Origin: Acidobacteriaceae bacterium
GTDB lineage: Bacteria; Acidobacteriota; Terriglobia; Terriglobales; Acidobacteriaceae
Direction of reading: 5' to 3'
Length of the DNA: 6,005 nucleotides
Assembly (NCBI GenBank): GCA_030042915.1
Contig: JASHYS010000166.1
Coordinates: forward strand, 1 to 6,005
Positions 1 through 5,983 of the stretch are shown here, in pieces. Under the pieces are notes generated by a model. It was given only the letters and a program-made list of their open reading frames with translations, was not told where the DNA came from and searched no databases. Each line of letters begins with the position of its first letter. The first letter of the stretch is position 1. Made by a program: the position numbers and the translations under genes.

Positions 1-341
1 CAGCGCTTGAGCGGCAGGTAGGCCGGCCAGCGGGTGTGCTTGTTGGTGGTCACAAACGCCCAGTAGACGCGCGCCAGGGTGTTGATCATGAACACCCAGG
101 CCGCCGCAAAGTGGATGAAGCGCACCCAGCCGAACCAGTATTGCTGGTAGGCTTCCGGCGCAAAGGCGATGCGCATGGGATGCCCGATCAGAAATCCGGT
201 GGCGCACAACAGGGTGATGGCCAGCGCGTTGATCCAGTGGTAGACCCGGACGGGAAGCTCCCACACGTACACGCGCCGGTATTCGGCCGGCGCGCTGCCT
301 GCCTGAAGCATCTCTCTTACACCAGTGCTCTGCGTACTCAT
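1..341 (-). CDS. hyaC: Ni/Fe-hydrogenase b-type cytochrome subunit, 3' end cut by window edge
   Basis: This is the membrane anchor of the uptake hydrogenase. It takes electrons from the small subunit through two b hemes and reduces quinone. Only the first 113 residues are in the window; the family is usually about 220-250 residues with four membrane helices. The N-terminal segment VYVWELPVRVYHWINALAI is typical of HyaC/CybH. Two hydrophobic helices are visible, roughly residues 36-54 and 71-98. His35 (in YHW) and His77 (in FIHF) are 42 residues apart, the same spacing as the first two heme-ligand histidines of Wolinella HydC (His25 and His67); the second pair would lie beyond the edge. The ATG lies 4 nt after the hyaB stop, so the genes are probably co-translated. 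The ribosome binding site is weak (GAG 7 nt upstream). An internal ATG at codon 11 is possible but has no better site. Confidence 0.93.
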   Translation of the reverse strand, partial: MSTQSTGVREMLQAGSAPAEYRRVYVWELPVRVYHWINALAITLLCATGFLIGHPMRIAFAPEAYQQYWFGWVRFIHFAAAWVFMINTLARVYWAFVTTNKHTRWPAYLPLKR

Positions 342-345
342 GCGG

Positions 346-2061
346 CTACTCGAAGGAAATCTGGTTGAGGTGCCGTCCCTGCGGATCGTACAGATGCACG
401 GCGCAGGCCAGGCACGGGTCAAAGGAATGGATGGTGCGAATGATTTCGACCGGCTGCTTGAGATTGGCCACAGGTGTGCCGATCAGCGAGGCCTCGAACG
501 AGGAGTGCTGCTGCTTGGCGTCGCGCGGCGAGCCGTTCCACGTGGTGGGCACCACCAGCTGATAGTTCTCGATGGCCCCGTTCTTGATCTTGATCCAGTG
601 CGCCAGCGCACCGCGCGGAGCTTCTTCGAGCCCCACACCTTCGCAATCGGCCGGCCAGGTCTTAGGATCCCACCTTTCGCCGTTAAAGGTGGACACGTCG
701 TTGCTCTTGACGCGATCGATGAGCTCGCCGTAAAACTCCTTAAGCCAGATCATCGCCAGTGCCGCATCGATGCCGCGTGCTGCAGTGCGGCCCAGCGTGC
801 TGAACAGCGCACCCACCGGCACGTTGAGCTTGCCGAGAACTGCGCCGACCGTCTCCTTCACGTCCGCGTGCCCCGCCGCGTACGAAACCAGCAGGCGCGC
901 CAGCGGCCCGACTTCCATGGCGTTGTCTTTCCAGCGCGGTGTTTTCAGGAAGGAGTACTTGGTTTGGCCCTCGAGACTCTCAAACGGAGGCTTGGGTCCC
1001 GTGTAGGCGATATTCGTCTCGCCGGCCCAGGGATGTAAGCCCACGCTGTCCCCGCCCTCGTAGGTGTACCAGGAGGAAGCGATGTATTCCTTGATCTCCT
1101 GTGCGTCGCGCGGATTGACGGGCAGAACGGTACTCAGATCGCGGTTGAGAACGGCGCCACGTGCATATTTGAATGCTTCCGGCTGGTTGTAACCCTTGGT
1201 GGGAAACTCGCCGTAGCAGAGATAGTTGTGCAGACCGCCGCCGTAGTTCGCCCAATCCTTGTAGAACGAGGCCACGGCCAGAAGGTCCGGGATGTACACC
1301 TGGTTGACGAATTCATCGGCTTCGCCAATGAGCCGCGACACCAGGTTCAGCCGCTCGGAGTTGATAGCCGCCACTTCATTGGCGTTGATGGAGCAAGGTA
1401 CGCCACCCACCAGGTAGTTCGGATGCGGATTCTTGCCGCCGAAGACGGCGTGAATCTTGACTACTTCCTTCTGCCACTGCAGCGCGTCAAGATAGTGCGC
1501 CACGCCGATCAGGTTCACCTCCGGCGGTAGCTTGTAGGCCGGATGGCCCCAGTAGGCGTTGTTGAAGATGCCGAGGCCGCTGTCGGCGAAGGCCTTGATC
1601 TTGTTCTGCACCTCGGTGAAGTAGGCGGGCGTGTTCTTGTCCCACTTTGAAAACGATTGCGCGAGCTCGGCAGCCTTCTTGGGATCGGCCTTGAGCGCGT
1701 TGACAATGTCCACCCAGTCCAGCGCGTGCAGATGATAGAAGTGGATGACATGATCCTGTACATACTGGGTAGTCAGCATGATGTTGCGGATCAGCTCAGC
1801 CGTGGGTGGGACGGAAATGCCCAGCGCATCCTCGACCGCGCGCACGCTGGCCAGCGCATGCACCGTGGTGCACACCCCGCATACCCGCTCGGTAATGGCC
1901 CAGGCGTCGCGCGGGTCGCGGCCCATGAGAATCTTCTCGATGCCGCGCACCATAGTGCCCGAGCTGAATGCGTCGGTAATGACGCCGTTCTCCACCACCG
2001 CTTCCACGCGCAGGTGACCTTCAAGACGAGTTACCGGATCGACAACGACACGTGTTGCCAT
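346..2061 (-). CDS. hyaB: [NiFe]-hydrogenase group 1 large (catalytic) subunit precursor
   Basis: Carries the Ni-Fe(CN)2CO centre that splits H2; with the small subunit it acts on the periplasmic side of the membrane. The protein has 571 residues (E. coli HyaB has 597). Both nickel-ligand motifs are present: RVCGVC near the N-terminus (Cys61 and Cys64) and DPCLACAVH near the C-terminus (Cys550 and Cys553, His556). Glu14 in RLEGH matches the conserved proton-transfer glutamate (Glu28 of E. coli Hyd-1). Long stretches resemble E. coli HyaB, for example GGKNPHPN, APRGALAHW and PTTWNGSPRD. Fifteen residues follow His556; this is the tail normally removed by a HyaD/HupD-type protease after nickel insertion, so the gene encodes a precursor. 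The protease and the hyp maturation genes are not in the window. The start lies 2 nt after the hyaA stop, with AAGGAG 8 nt upstream. Confidence 0.98.
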   Translation of the reverse strand: MATRVVVDPVTRLEGHLRVEAVVENGVITDAFSSGTMVRGIEKILMGRDPRDAWAITERVCGVCTTVHALASVRAVEDALGISVPPTAELIRNIMLTTQYVQDHVIHFYHLHALDWVDIVNALKADPKKAAELAQSFSKWDKNTPAYFTEVQNKIKAFADSGLGIFNNAYWGHPAYKLPPEVNLIGVAHYLDALQWQKEVVKIHAVFGGKNPHPNYLVGGVPCSINANEVAAINSERLNLVSRLIGEADEFVNQVYIPDLLAVASFYKDWANYGGGLHNYLCYGEFPTKGYNQPEAFKYARGAVLNRDLSTVLPVNPRDAQEIKEYIASSWYTYEGGDSVGLHPWAGETNIAYTGPKPPFESLEGQTKYSFLKTPRWKDNAMEVGPLARLLVSYAAGHADVKETVGAVLGKLNVPVGALFSTLGRTAARGIDAALAMIWLKEFYGELIDRVKSNDVSTFNGERWDPKTWPADCEGVGLEEAPRGALAHWIKIKNGAIENYQLVVPTTWNGSPRDAKQQHSSFEASLIGTPVANLKQPVEIIRTIHSFDPCLACAVHLYDPQGRHLNQISFE

Positions 2062-2063
2062 CT

Positions 2064-3152
2064 TTACGACTCCTTCTGCTCTTCAGCGTGTACTTCCGCA
2101 ATCACTTTCCGCTTGCGTATGGTGGTCATCACTGCGTGCGCGGCAACTCCCGCCACCGTGGCCACTCCCACCGCAGTACCCAGCTTGTCGGCTGTGTTCT
2201 CCACGCCGAAGCCGGGGAACGATGCCAGATGCTGATAGAACGGTCCGTTGTCCCAGAACCCGTTTTCACTGCAACCGATGCAGCCGTGCCCCGACTGAAT
2301 GGGATAGCTGGTGCCCTCATTCCACCGTGTCACCGAGCAGGCGTTGTAGGTCACCGGGCCGCGGCAGCCCATTTTGTACAGGCAATAGCCCTTGCGCGCG
2401 TTCTCGTCGTCCCACGACTCCACGAACAGCCCGGCATCGTAATTTGGCCGGCGATAGCAGGTGTCGTGCACCCGGCGCCCGTAGAACTCCTTCGGCCGGC
2501 CCTGGTCGTCGAGCTCCGGAACCTGCCCAAGGACGAGCAGGTGCGTTACCACGCCCATCATCACATCGGCAATAGGCGGGCAGCCGGGCACATTGATCAC
2601 CGGCTTGTCGACAAGCTTGGAGATTGGCGTGGCGCCGGTCGGATTGGGCTTGGCCGCCTGCACGCAGCCATTCGAGGCGCAACTGCCCCAGGCCACGATG
2701 GCCGCCGCGTCCGCAGCTACGGTCTGCAGAATCGATTCGGCAGTTTTGCCGCCCACCATGCAGTACACGCCATCGTCCTTGGTGGGAACCGCGCCTTCCA
2801 CCAGAACAATGTATTTGCCCTTGTTGTTCTTGATAGTGTCGTTCAGGCTCTCCTCCGCCTGGAATCCCGAAGCCGCCATAAGCGTTTCGGTGTAATTCAG
2901 CGAGAGCACGTCAAGCAGCGCGTCGGCCACAATCGGGTGCGACGAGCGGATGAACGACTCGCTGCAACAGGTGCACTCCTGGAAGTGCATCCAGACGACG
3001 GCGGGTTTCTCTTTCTTCTCGAAAACCGCCGCGACCTGCGCGGCGCCCGTCTTGCCGAAGCCAGCTATCACGGCAGCCGCACTGCAGAATTGCAGGAATT
3101 CTCTGCGGCTGTAGCCCTTTTCCTTGCATGATTGCCAAATCGAATGCCCCAT
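2064..3152 (-). CDS. hyaA: [NiFe]-hydrogenase small subunit, O2-tolerant type, Tat-exported
   Basis: Electron-transfer subunit with three iron-sulfur clusters leading from the Ni-Fe site to cytochrome b. From the chosen ATG it has 362 residues (E. coli HyaA has 372). A Tat signal with SRREFLQF at 15-22 precedes a hydrophobic stretch and a likely cleavage near residue 42. The proximal-cluster region ECTCCSES gives Cys60, Cys62 and Cys63, followed by Cys158, Cys163 and Cys191; Cys62 and Cys163 correspond to the supernumerary Cys19 and Cys120 that give E. coli Hyd-1 its [4Fe-3S] cluster. Glu119 matches Glu76 of that enzyme. The distal cluster uses His229, Cys232, Cys257 and Cys263; the medial one uses Cys272, Cys291 and Cys294. 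A C-terminal membrane helix lies at about 321-345. An upstream in-frame ATG at 3191 would add 13 residues, but its AAGG touches the codon, whereas the ATG at 3152 has GAGGGAA at normal distance. Confidence 0.97.
   Translation of the reverse strand: MGHSIWQSCKEKGYSRREFLQFCSAAAVIAGFGKTGAAQVAAVFEKKEKPAVVWMHFQECTCCSESFIRSSHPIVADALLDVLSLNYTETLMAASGFQAEESLNDTIKNNKGKYIVLVEGAVPTKDDGVYCMVGGKTAESILQTVAADAAAIVAWGSCASNGCVQAAKPNPTGATPISKLVDKPVINVPGCPPIADVMMGVVTHLLVLGQVPELDDQGRPKEFYGRRVHDTCYRRPNYDAGLFVESWDDENARKGYCLYKMGCRGPVTYNACSVTRWNEGTSYPIQSGHGCIGCSENGFWDNGPFYQHLASFPGFGVENTADKLGTAVGVATVAGVAAHAVMTTIRKRKVIAEVHAEEQKES
2070..2075 (-). promoter_or_regulatory. ribosome binding site of hyaB
   Basis: AAGGAG lies 8 nt before the hyaB ATG and inside the last codons of hyaA. 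With only 2 nt between the hyaA stop and the hyaB start, this points to coupled translation of the two subunits. Confidence 0.75.
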
Positions 3153-3154
3153 GC

Positions 3155-3161
3155 TTCCCTC
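3155..3161 (-). promoter_or_regulatory. ribosome binding site deciding the hyaA start
   Basis: GAGGGAA sits 2-8 nt before the ATG at 3152 (GAGG core 5 nt away). It favours this start over the in-frame ATG 39 nt upstream, and the resulting signal peptide length (14 residues before the Arg pair) is close to E. coli HyaA. Confidence 0.65.
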
Positions 3162-3232
3162 GCTCACAGTACTGCGCCCGCGAATTCCCATCCTTCAGCA
3201 GGACCATTGAAAATCGGGAATCCGCCGGTCAA

Positions 3233-3248
3233 TGTGAGCCACGTTACG
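3233..3248. promoter_or_regulatory. degenerate third Crp/Fnr-type half-site before hyaA
   Basis: TGTGA-GCCACG-TTACG has a perfect left arm but only 3 of 5 matches in the right arm. It overlaps the candidate -10 and start of transcription, so if bound it would more likely repress than activate. It could be chance. Confidence 0.25.
3241..3246 (-). promoter_or_regulatory. candidate -10 element of the hya operon
   Basis: TAACGT on the minus strand keeps the three most conserved -10 positions (T1, A2, T6). Transcription would begin near 3234, leaving a leader of about 82 nt before hyaA. The centre of the perfect GTGA-N6-TCAC site at 3269-3284 would then lie at about -42, the class II activator position. 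This is inferred from spacing and a weak match only. Confidence 0.35.
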
Positions 3249-3268
3249 CAGCACATAACACGGCTGGC

Positions 3269-3284
3269 TGTGAGGGCCATCACA
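3269..3284. promoter_or_regulatory. perfect CRP-type operator TGTGA-N6-TCACA upstream of hyaA
   Basis: TGTGA-GGGCCA-TCACA matches the CRP consensus at all ten arm positions and is a perfect inverted repeat. Its centre (3276.5) is about 124 bp before the hyaA start codon and about 42 bp before the candidate transcription start. The window encodes a Crp/Fnr-family protein whose recognition helix is expected to read this motif, so it is the prime candidate binder. A global CRP elsewhere in the genome is the alternative. Confidence 0.75.
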
Positions 3285-3320
3285 TATGCGCAAATTACGA
3301 CTGGAAAGATCCGCGTAAGA

Positions 3321-3336
3321 AGTGATTTATCTCACG
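3321..3336. promoter_or_regulatory. second CRP-type operator upstream of hyaA
   Basis: AGTGA-TTTATC-TCACG contains a perfect GTGA-N6-TCAC core. Its centre (3328.5) lies 52 bp, about five helical turns, upstream of the neighbouring perfect site, so both would face the same side of the DNA. It falls between the hemY stop and hyaA, which suits a distal activator site. Confidence 0.6.
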
Positions 3337-3389
3337 CGCGCTCGGCTGCTCCACACGTCGAAAGAAGGCTACCAAGAATGGGGCGGAAC

Positions 3390-4853
3390 TTACGCCGAAA
3401 CGCCCGATTGGGTATTCACGCCTATTGCCGCCAACTCGCGCCCAGCTTTGCGGCCCAGGCGGATGCAATCGGGGATGCCAACGCCATCGTAAGCATTGCC
3501 CACCAGACGCAGGCTCGGCAGAGTGGCCTGGCGCGCGGCAATGCGCTGCAACCGCTTCTGGTGCCCGACGGCATACTGTGCCATGCCACGGCGCCAGCGC
3601 GTTACCCGCGCATGCTCGGGCTCGACGCTCGCGCTCAGCGCGTTTGCGCCCAGAATCTGGCTCATTTCGCGGCGCACGATGGCCACCAGTGCGTCATCGT
3701 TTTGGGCCAGCAGCTCGTCGTGCCTGGCGCCGCCCAGGAATGCGCGGAAAACCGCCTTGCCTGCCGCAGTCCGGCCCAAAAACTTTCGGTGCGCAAAAGT
3801 ACACGCCAGCATGTCGCGCCCCTCGCTGGCTGGAACCAGAAATCCGAAGCCCTCCGGTACGCGCCCGATGCGTCGCTCGTCGTAAACCAGGTTCAATGTA
3901 ATCGACGAGGAGTACGGAATCGCGCTCAGCTCTTCGCTCAGTTCCCGATCCACCGGCGCAAGCAACGCTCCGGCAGCCCAGGCCGGCGCTGCGATGATAA
4001 GGCTGTCAAAATCTCGTGTTACTCCCCGCGCGCGCACATGCCAGCCGGTGGAGTTCCGCTCGATGGCGCTCACCGGAGTAGCCACGCAAATTGAAGCGGG
4101 ATCGAGCCGCGCCGCCACCCCGTCTGCTAATTGCTGTGCGCCCCCGCGCAGGGTACTAAATATAGGAGGAGGTACGCGCTTTGCGCCCGTAGTCGACTTC
4201 TTGGCGGCCGCCCGCATCTTTTTGTGTGCTGCCAGCATGCCGCGCGTAAGCGAGCCGTAGCTCTTTTCCATCTCCACCAGCCGCGGCAGCACGGTGCGCG
4301 CGCTCAACTCAGCAGCGTCGCCACCGTAGATGCCGCTCAACAACGGATCGGCGAGACGGTCCACGGCTTCCGCGCCGTAATGGCGCTCTACCAGAGCGGC
4401 AATGGACTCGTCGTCTTCAGCGGCTCGTGGCGGGTGAAGCAGCTCGAGCCCCATTCGGATCTTCGTGCCCAGGCTGAAAAGGCGCGTAAGCGCCGTAGGC
4501 ACCAGCTTGGTAGGCACCAGGAACATGAGACCATCGGGCAACGGCACCAGCCGGTTCTTGACCACCACATACGTCTTGCGCGCTGCATCGTTCGAGGGCA
4601 CTAATTCCGCGCCCAGTCCCAGCTCACGGCACAGTTCCGCAGCCGCAGGCTTTTCGGTCAGGAACGAGTCGGCTCCCTGCTCCAGCACCGAGCCGTCCAC
4701 AGTTTCCGAGGCCAACGAGCCACCCAACCGCGGCTCGGCTTCATACACCACGTACTCCACCGGTTGTCCCGCGGCGCGTGCTTTCTCAAGCTCGTAAGCC
4801 GCTGCTAACCCCGCAATTCCACCGCCGATGACGCCAACTCGCACCATTGTCAT
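3390..4853 (-). CDS. hemY: protoporphyrinogen oxidase, HemY type
   Basis: FAD-dependent oxidase of late heme synthesis. It removes six electrons from protoporphyrinogen IX to give protoporphyrin IX, normally with O2 as acceptor, and is usually membrane-associated. The 487 residues are close to the family norm of about 470. The N-terminal FAD fold shows VIGGGIAGLAAAYE (Gly10, Gly12, Gly15), then Glu38 at the end of the second strand and RLGGSL at 42-47. GADSFLTEKP follows, a HemY signature. The C-terminal FAD motif GNAYDGVGIPDCI is at 452-464. A second ATG two codons in is possible; GGGAA 7 nt before the first ATG supports the longer form. Gram-positive CgoX (coproporphyrinogen oxidase) is a close relative and cannot be fully excluded without the rest of the pathway. 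It lies upstream of and co-directional with the hydrogenase operon, which needs heme b for its cytochrome. Confidence 0.93.
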   Translation of the reverse strand: MTMVRVGVIGGGIAGLAAAYELEKARAAGQPVEYVVYEAEPRLGGSLASETVDGSVLEQGADSFLTEKPAAAELCRELGLGAELVPSNDAARKTYVVVKNRLVPLPDGLMFLVPTKLVPTALTRLFSLGTKIRMGLELLHPPRAAEDDESIAALVERHYGAEAVDRLADPLLSGIYGGDAAELSARTVLPRLVEMEKSYGSLTRGMLAAHKKMRAAAKKSTTGAKRVPPPIFSTLRGGAQQLADGVAARLDPASICVATPVSAIERNSTGWHVRARGVTRDFDSLIIAAPAWAAGALLAPVDRELSEELSAIPYSSSITLNLVYDERRIGRVPEGFGFLVPASEGRDMLACTFAHRKFLGRTAAGKAVFRAFLGGARHDELLAQNDDALVAIVRREMSQILGANALSASVEPEHARVTRWRRGMAQYAVGHQKRLQRIAARQATLPSLRLVGNAYDGVGIPDCIRLGRKAGRELAAIGVNTQSGVSA

Positions 4854-4922
4854 TATTCCATTCCCGCGATCGCTTGCAGACTTCCGAATCGCCTTGATTC
4901 GTCCATGACGTTTGTTGCACTC

Positions 4923-4928
4923 AGTCTA
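4923..4928 (-). promoter_or_regulatory. candidate -10 element of hemY
   Basis: TAGACT on the minus strand matches TATAAT at 4 of 6 positions, including T1, A2 and T6. Transcription would start near 4916, giving a leader of about 63 nt. The operator at 4951-4966 would be centred near -42. The distance from operator centre to the start of the -10 is 30.5 bp, identical to that at the proposed hya promoter. Confidence 0.4.
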
Positions 4929-4950
4929 ACCGGCAAGGAGGACTGCCTTT

Positions 4951-4966
4951 CGTGATTCAGATCACG
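4951..4966. promoter_or_regulatory. CRP-type operator upstream of hemY
   Basis: CGTGA-TTCAGA-TCACG is a perfect 5-bp inverted repeat with the GTGA-N6-TCAC core. It is centred about 105 bp before the hemY start codon, in a class II position relative to the candidate hemY -10, and about 206 bp before the regulator gene, so hemY is the more likely target. Confidence 0.65.
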
Positions 4967-5050
4967 CCGAGTGCAGGGGTTTTTCAAGCTGCGAGACTGC
5001 ACGGCGAAACTGCCCGCTGAGATCCCTCGACGGCGCGTGCGTTCAAGGTG

Positions 5051-5066
5051 TGTGTATTTAATCACA
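5051..5066. promoter_or_regulatory. CRP-type operator upstream of the regulator gene
   Basis: TGTGT-ATTTAA-TCACA matches the TGTGA-N6-TCACA consensus at 9 of 10 arm positions. It lies about 106 bp before the start codon of the Crp/Fnr gene and directly abuts a candidate -10 (TACAGT). That placement would suit autorepression. With a different promoter further downstream it could instead activate. Confidence 0.55.
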
Positions 5067-5072
5067 TACAGT
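5067..5072 (+). promoter_or_regulatory. candidate -10 element of the Crp/Fnr gene
   Basis: TACAGT matches TATAAT at 4 of 6 positions (T1, A2, A4, T6). The only -35-like string near it, TTCAAG at 5042-5047, is 19 bp away, longer than usual. Transcription would begin near 5079. The adjoining operator at 5051-5066 would fill the spacer between -35 and -10. Confidence 0.3.
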
Positions 5073-5153
5073 TTACCTCTTCATCTTGCAAGCTACTTCG
5101 AGGCGAAGTGTCACCAGACAACGTCCTCGTTGTTCGTGGCGGCGTCGGCCTCT

Positions 5154-5158
5154 AAAGG
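5154..5158 (+). promoter_or_regulatory. ribosome binding site of the Crp/Fnr gene
   Basis: AAAGG lies 6 nt before the ATG at 5165 and overlaps an in-frame TAA at 5153-5155, so the frame cannot extend upstream. This favours the ATG over an internal GTG at codon 16, which has no purine-rich sequence in front of it. Confidence 0.6.
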
Positions 5159-5164
5159 TAAGAC

Positions 5165-5983
5165 ATGGAGCGCATACGTGAACGCAGCAGAGGGGCTTTA
5201 TCGAATTCGGTGAGCAAGGGTAGGGCAGAATTGCTGACTCTGACGGAGGACCCGCTGCGGCAAAAGAATACGGCGCGACCGCTCCCTGGTGGATGTGCGG
5301 CGTGCTCCCGGCGCCGGCCCGGATGGTTCTGCTTTCTAAGCAGCGCGGTCCTGGCCGACCTGGAGCTGGCCACCAGCACATTTTCTCTTCCCCCGCAAAC
5401 TTCGCTCTTCGCTCAAGGCGAAGAAGCACGGACTCTCTATCTCATTTGCGACGGCTATCTCAAGCTTATTGCCAGCAACTCCAATCAGCGCGAAATGATC
5501 GTACGATTAGCCGGGCCGGGGGCCATACTCGGCCTCTATGCCGCCTTCGCGCATTCTCTTTACGAGGTTTCAGCCAAGTCTCTTACCGCCGTTCATCTGC
5601 GTCACATCGAGCGCAATCGCTTTATCGATTTCCTGCGTAACCACAAAGAAGCACAGTTACGCGCCGTGGAAGGAATCTGCCAGGCGTACGCTTTAACCCT
5701 GCAACAGGCCAGCCGCATTGCGATGATGGAAACGGTAGCCACACGTTTGGGGCGTCTTCTTCTGGAGTTGGCGCACCAGATCGGTGAGGAGGACGAGCAG
5801 GGCGAATTAAGCTTCCCTCTGCTCCTTACGCGGGAGGAGATCGCATCGATGACCGGTGCTACCCGCGAGACTGTTACGCGAACTCTGATTAAATTCCGGC
5901 GCCAGGGTTGGATCTCCATCGAGGACGCGCTGGTGACAATTCACGAGCCTGCACGTTTGCAGACACTCGAGCAATGCGACTAA
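5165..5983 (+). CDS. Crp/Fnr-family transcriptional regulator with N-terminal cysteine cluster
   Basis: DNA-binding regulator of 272 residues, longer than CRP (210) or FNR (250) because of a basic N-terminal extension. The cyclic-nucleotide-type beta-barrel spans about 57-150, the dimer helix about 152-185, and the winged helix-turn-helix about 189-265. The recognition helix ATRETVTRTL (232-241) carries Arg234, Glu235 and Arg239, matching Arg180, Glu181 and Arg185 of E. coli CRP, which read TGTGA; FNR has VETISR there instead. The barrel lacks the Arg-Ser of the CRP cAMP site (LGLYAAFAHSLYEVSAKS here), so cAMP is an unlikely effector. Cys44, Cys47 and Cys56 form CX2CX8C just before the barrel, as in FNR-like sensors, although FNR spaces its N-terminal cysteines differently. 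Further cysteines are 95, 172 and 271. Iron-sulfur or thiol redox sensing is possible but unproven. It is divergent from hemY, with matching operators nearby, including one before its own start. Confidence 0.92.
   Translation: MERIRERSRGALSNSVSKGRAELLTLTEDPLRQKNTARPLPGGCAACSRRRPGWFCFLSSAVLADLELATSTFSLPPQTSLFAQGEEARTLYLICDGYLKLIASNSNQREMIVRLAGPGAILGLYAAFAHSLYEVSAKSLTAVHLRHIERNRFIDFLRNHKEAQLRAVEGICQAYALTLQQASRIAMMETVATRLGRLLLELAHQIGEEDEQGELSFPLLLTREEIASMTGATRETVTRTLIKFRRQGWISIEDALVTIHEPARLQTLEQCD

Larger units (their letters stand above)
3153..3389. other. hemY-hyaA intergenic regulatory region
   Basis: These 237 nt hold no convincing gene. They contain two GTGA-N6-TCAC operators, a degenerate third one and a candidate -10. 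There is no clear hairpin followed by a T-run on the minus strand, so I cannot see a terminator after hemY, and some hemY transcripts may continue into the hydrogenase operon. Confidence 0.6.
4854..5164. other. divergent hemY / regulator control region
   Basis: This 311-nt gene-free stretch separates hemY (leftward) from the Crp/Fnr gene (rightward). It holds two CRP-type operators with centres exactly 100 bp apart and a candidate -10 for each direction. Short open frames here have no ribosome binding site or recognisable product. I see no terminator or riboswitch. Confidence 0.65.

Noticed and set aside
325..1038. Plus-strand open frame of 237 codons opposite hyaB
   Set aside because: Antisense to a clearly recognised large subunit; no ribosome binding site or known motif.
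2052..3131. Long plus-strand open frame of 359 codons opposite hyaA
   Set aside because: It lies antisense to a gene with full hydrogenase motifs, its translation is His/Arg/Ala-rich without any family signature, and it is explained by GC-rich codon use on the other strand.
3153..3191. Extended hyaA start at 3191 adding 13 residues
   Set aside because: The AAGG touches the ATG with no spacer, while the ATG at 3152 has GAGGGAA at normal distance and gives a Tat signal of usual length.
3337..3389. Rho-independent terminator after hemY
   Set aside because: GC-rich strings occur here but no stable hairpin with a following T-run is visible on the minus strand.
3132..4094. Plus-strand open frame of 320 codons across the hya leader and the end of hemY
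   Set aside because: It crosses an intergenic regulatory region and runs antisense to the HemY C-terminal FAD motif; the composition is not protein-like.
4853..5065. Minus-strand 70-codon open frame upstream of hemY
   Set aside because: It starts inside the operator at 5051-5066, ends at the hemY start codon, has no ribosome binding site and contains no recognisable motif.
5073..5429. Minus-strand 118-codon open frame overlapping the start of the Crp/Fnr gene
   Set aside because: Antisense to the regulator N-terminus, which has its own ribosome binding site; no supporting feature.
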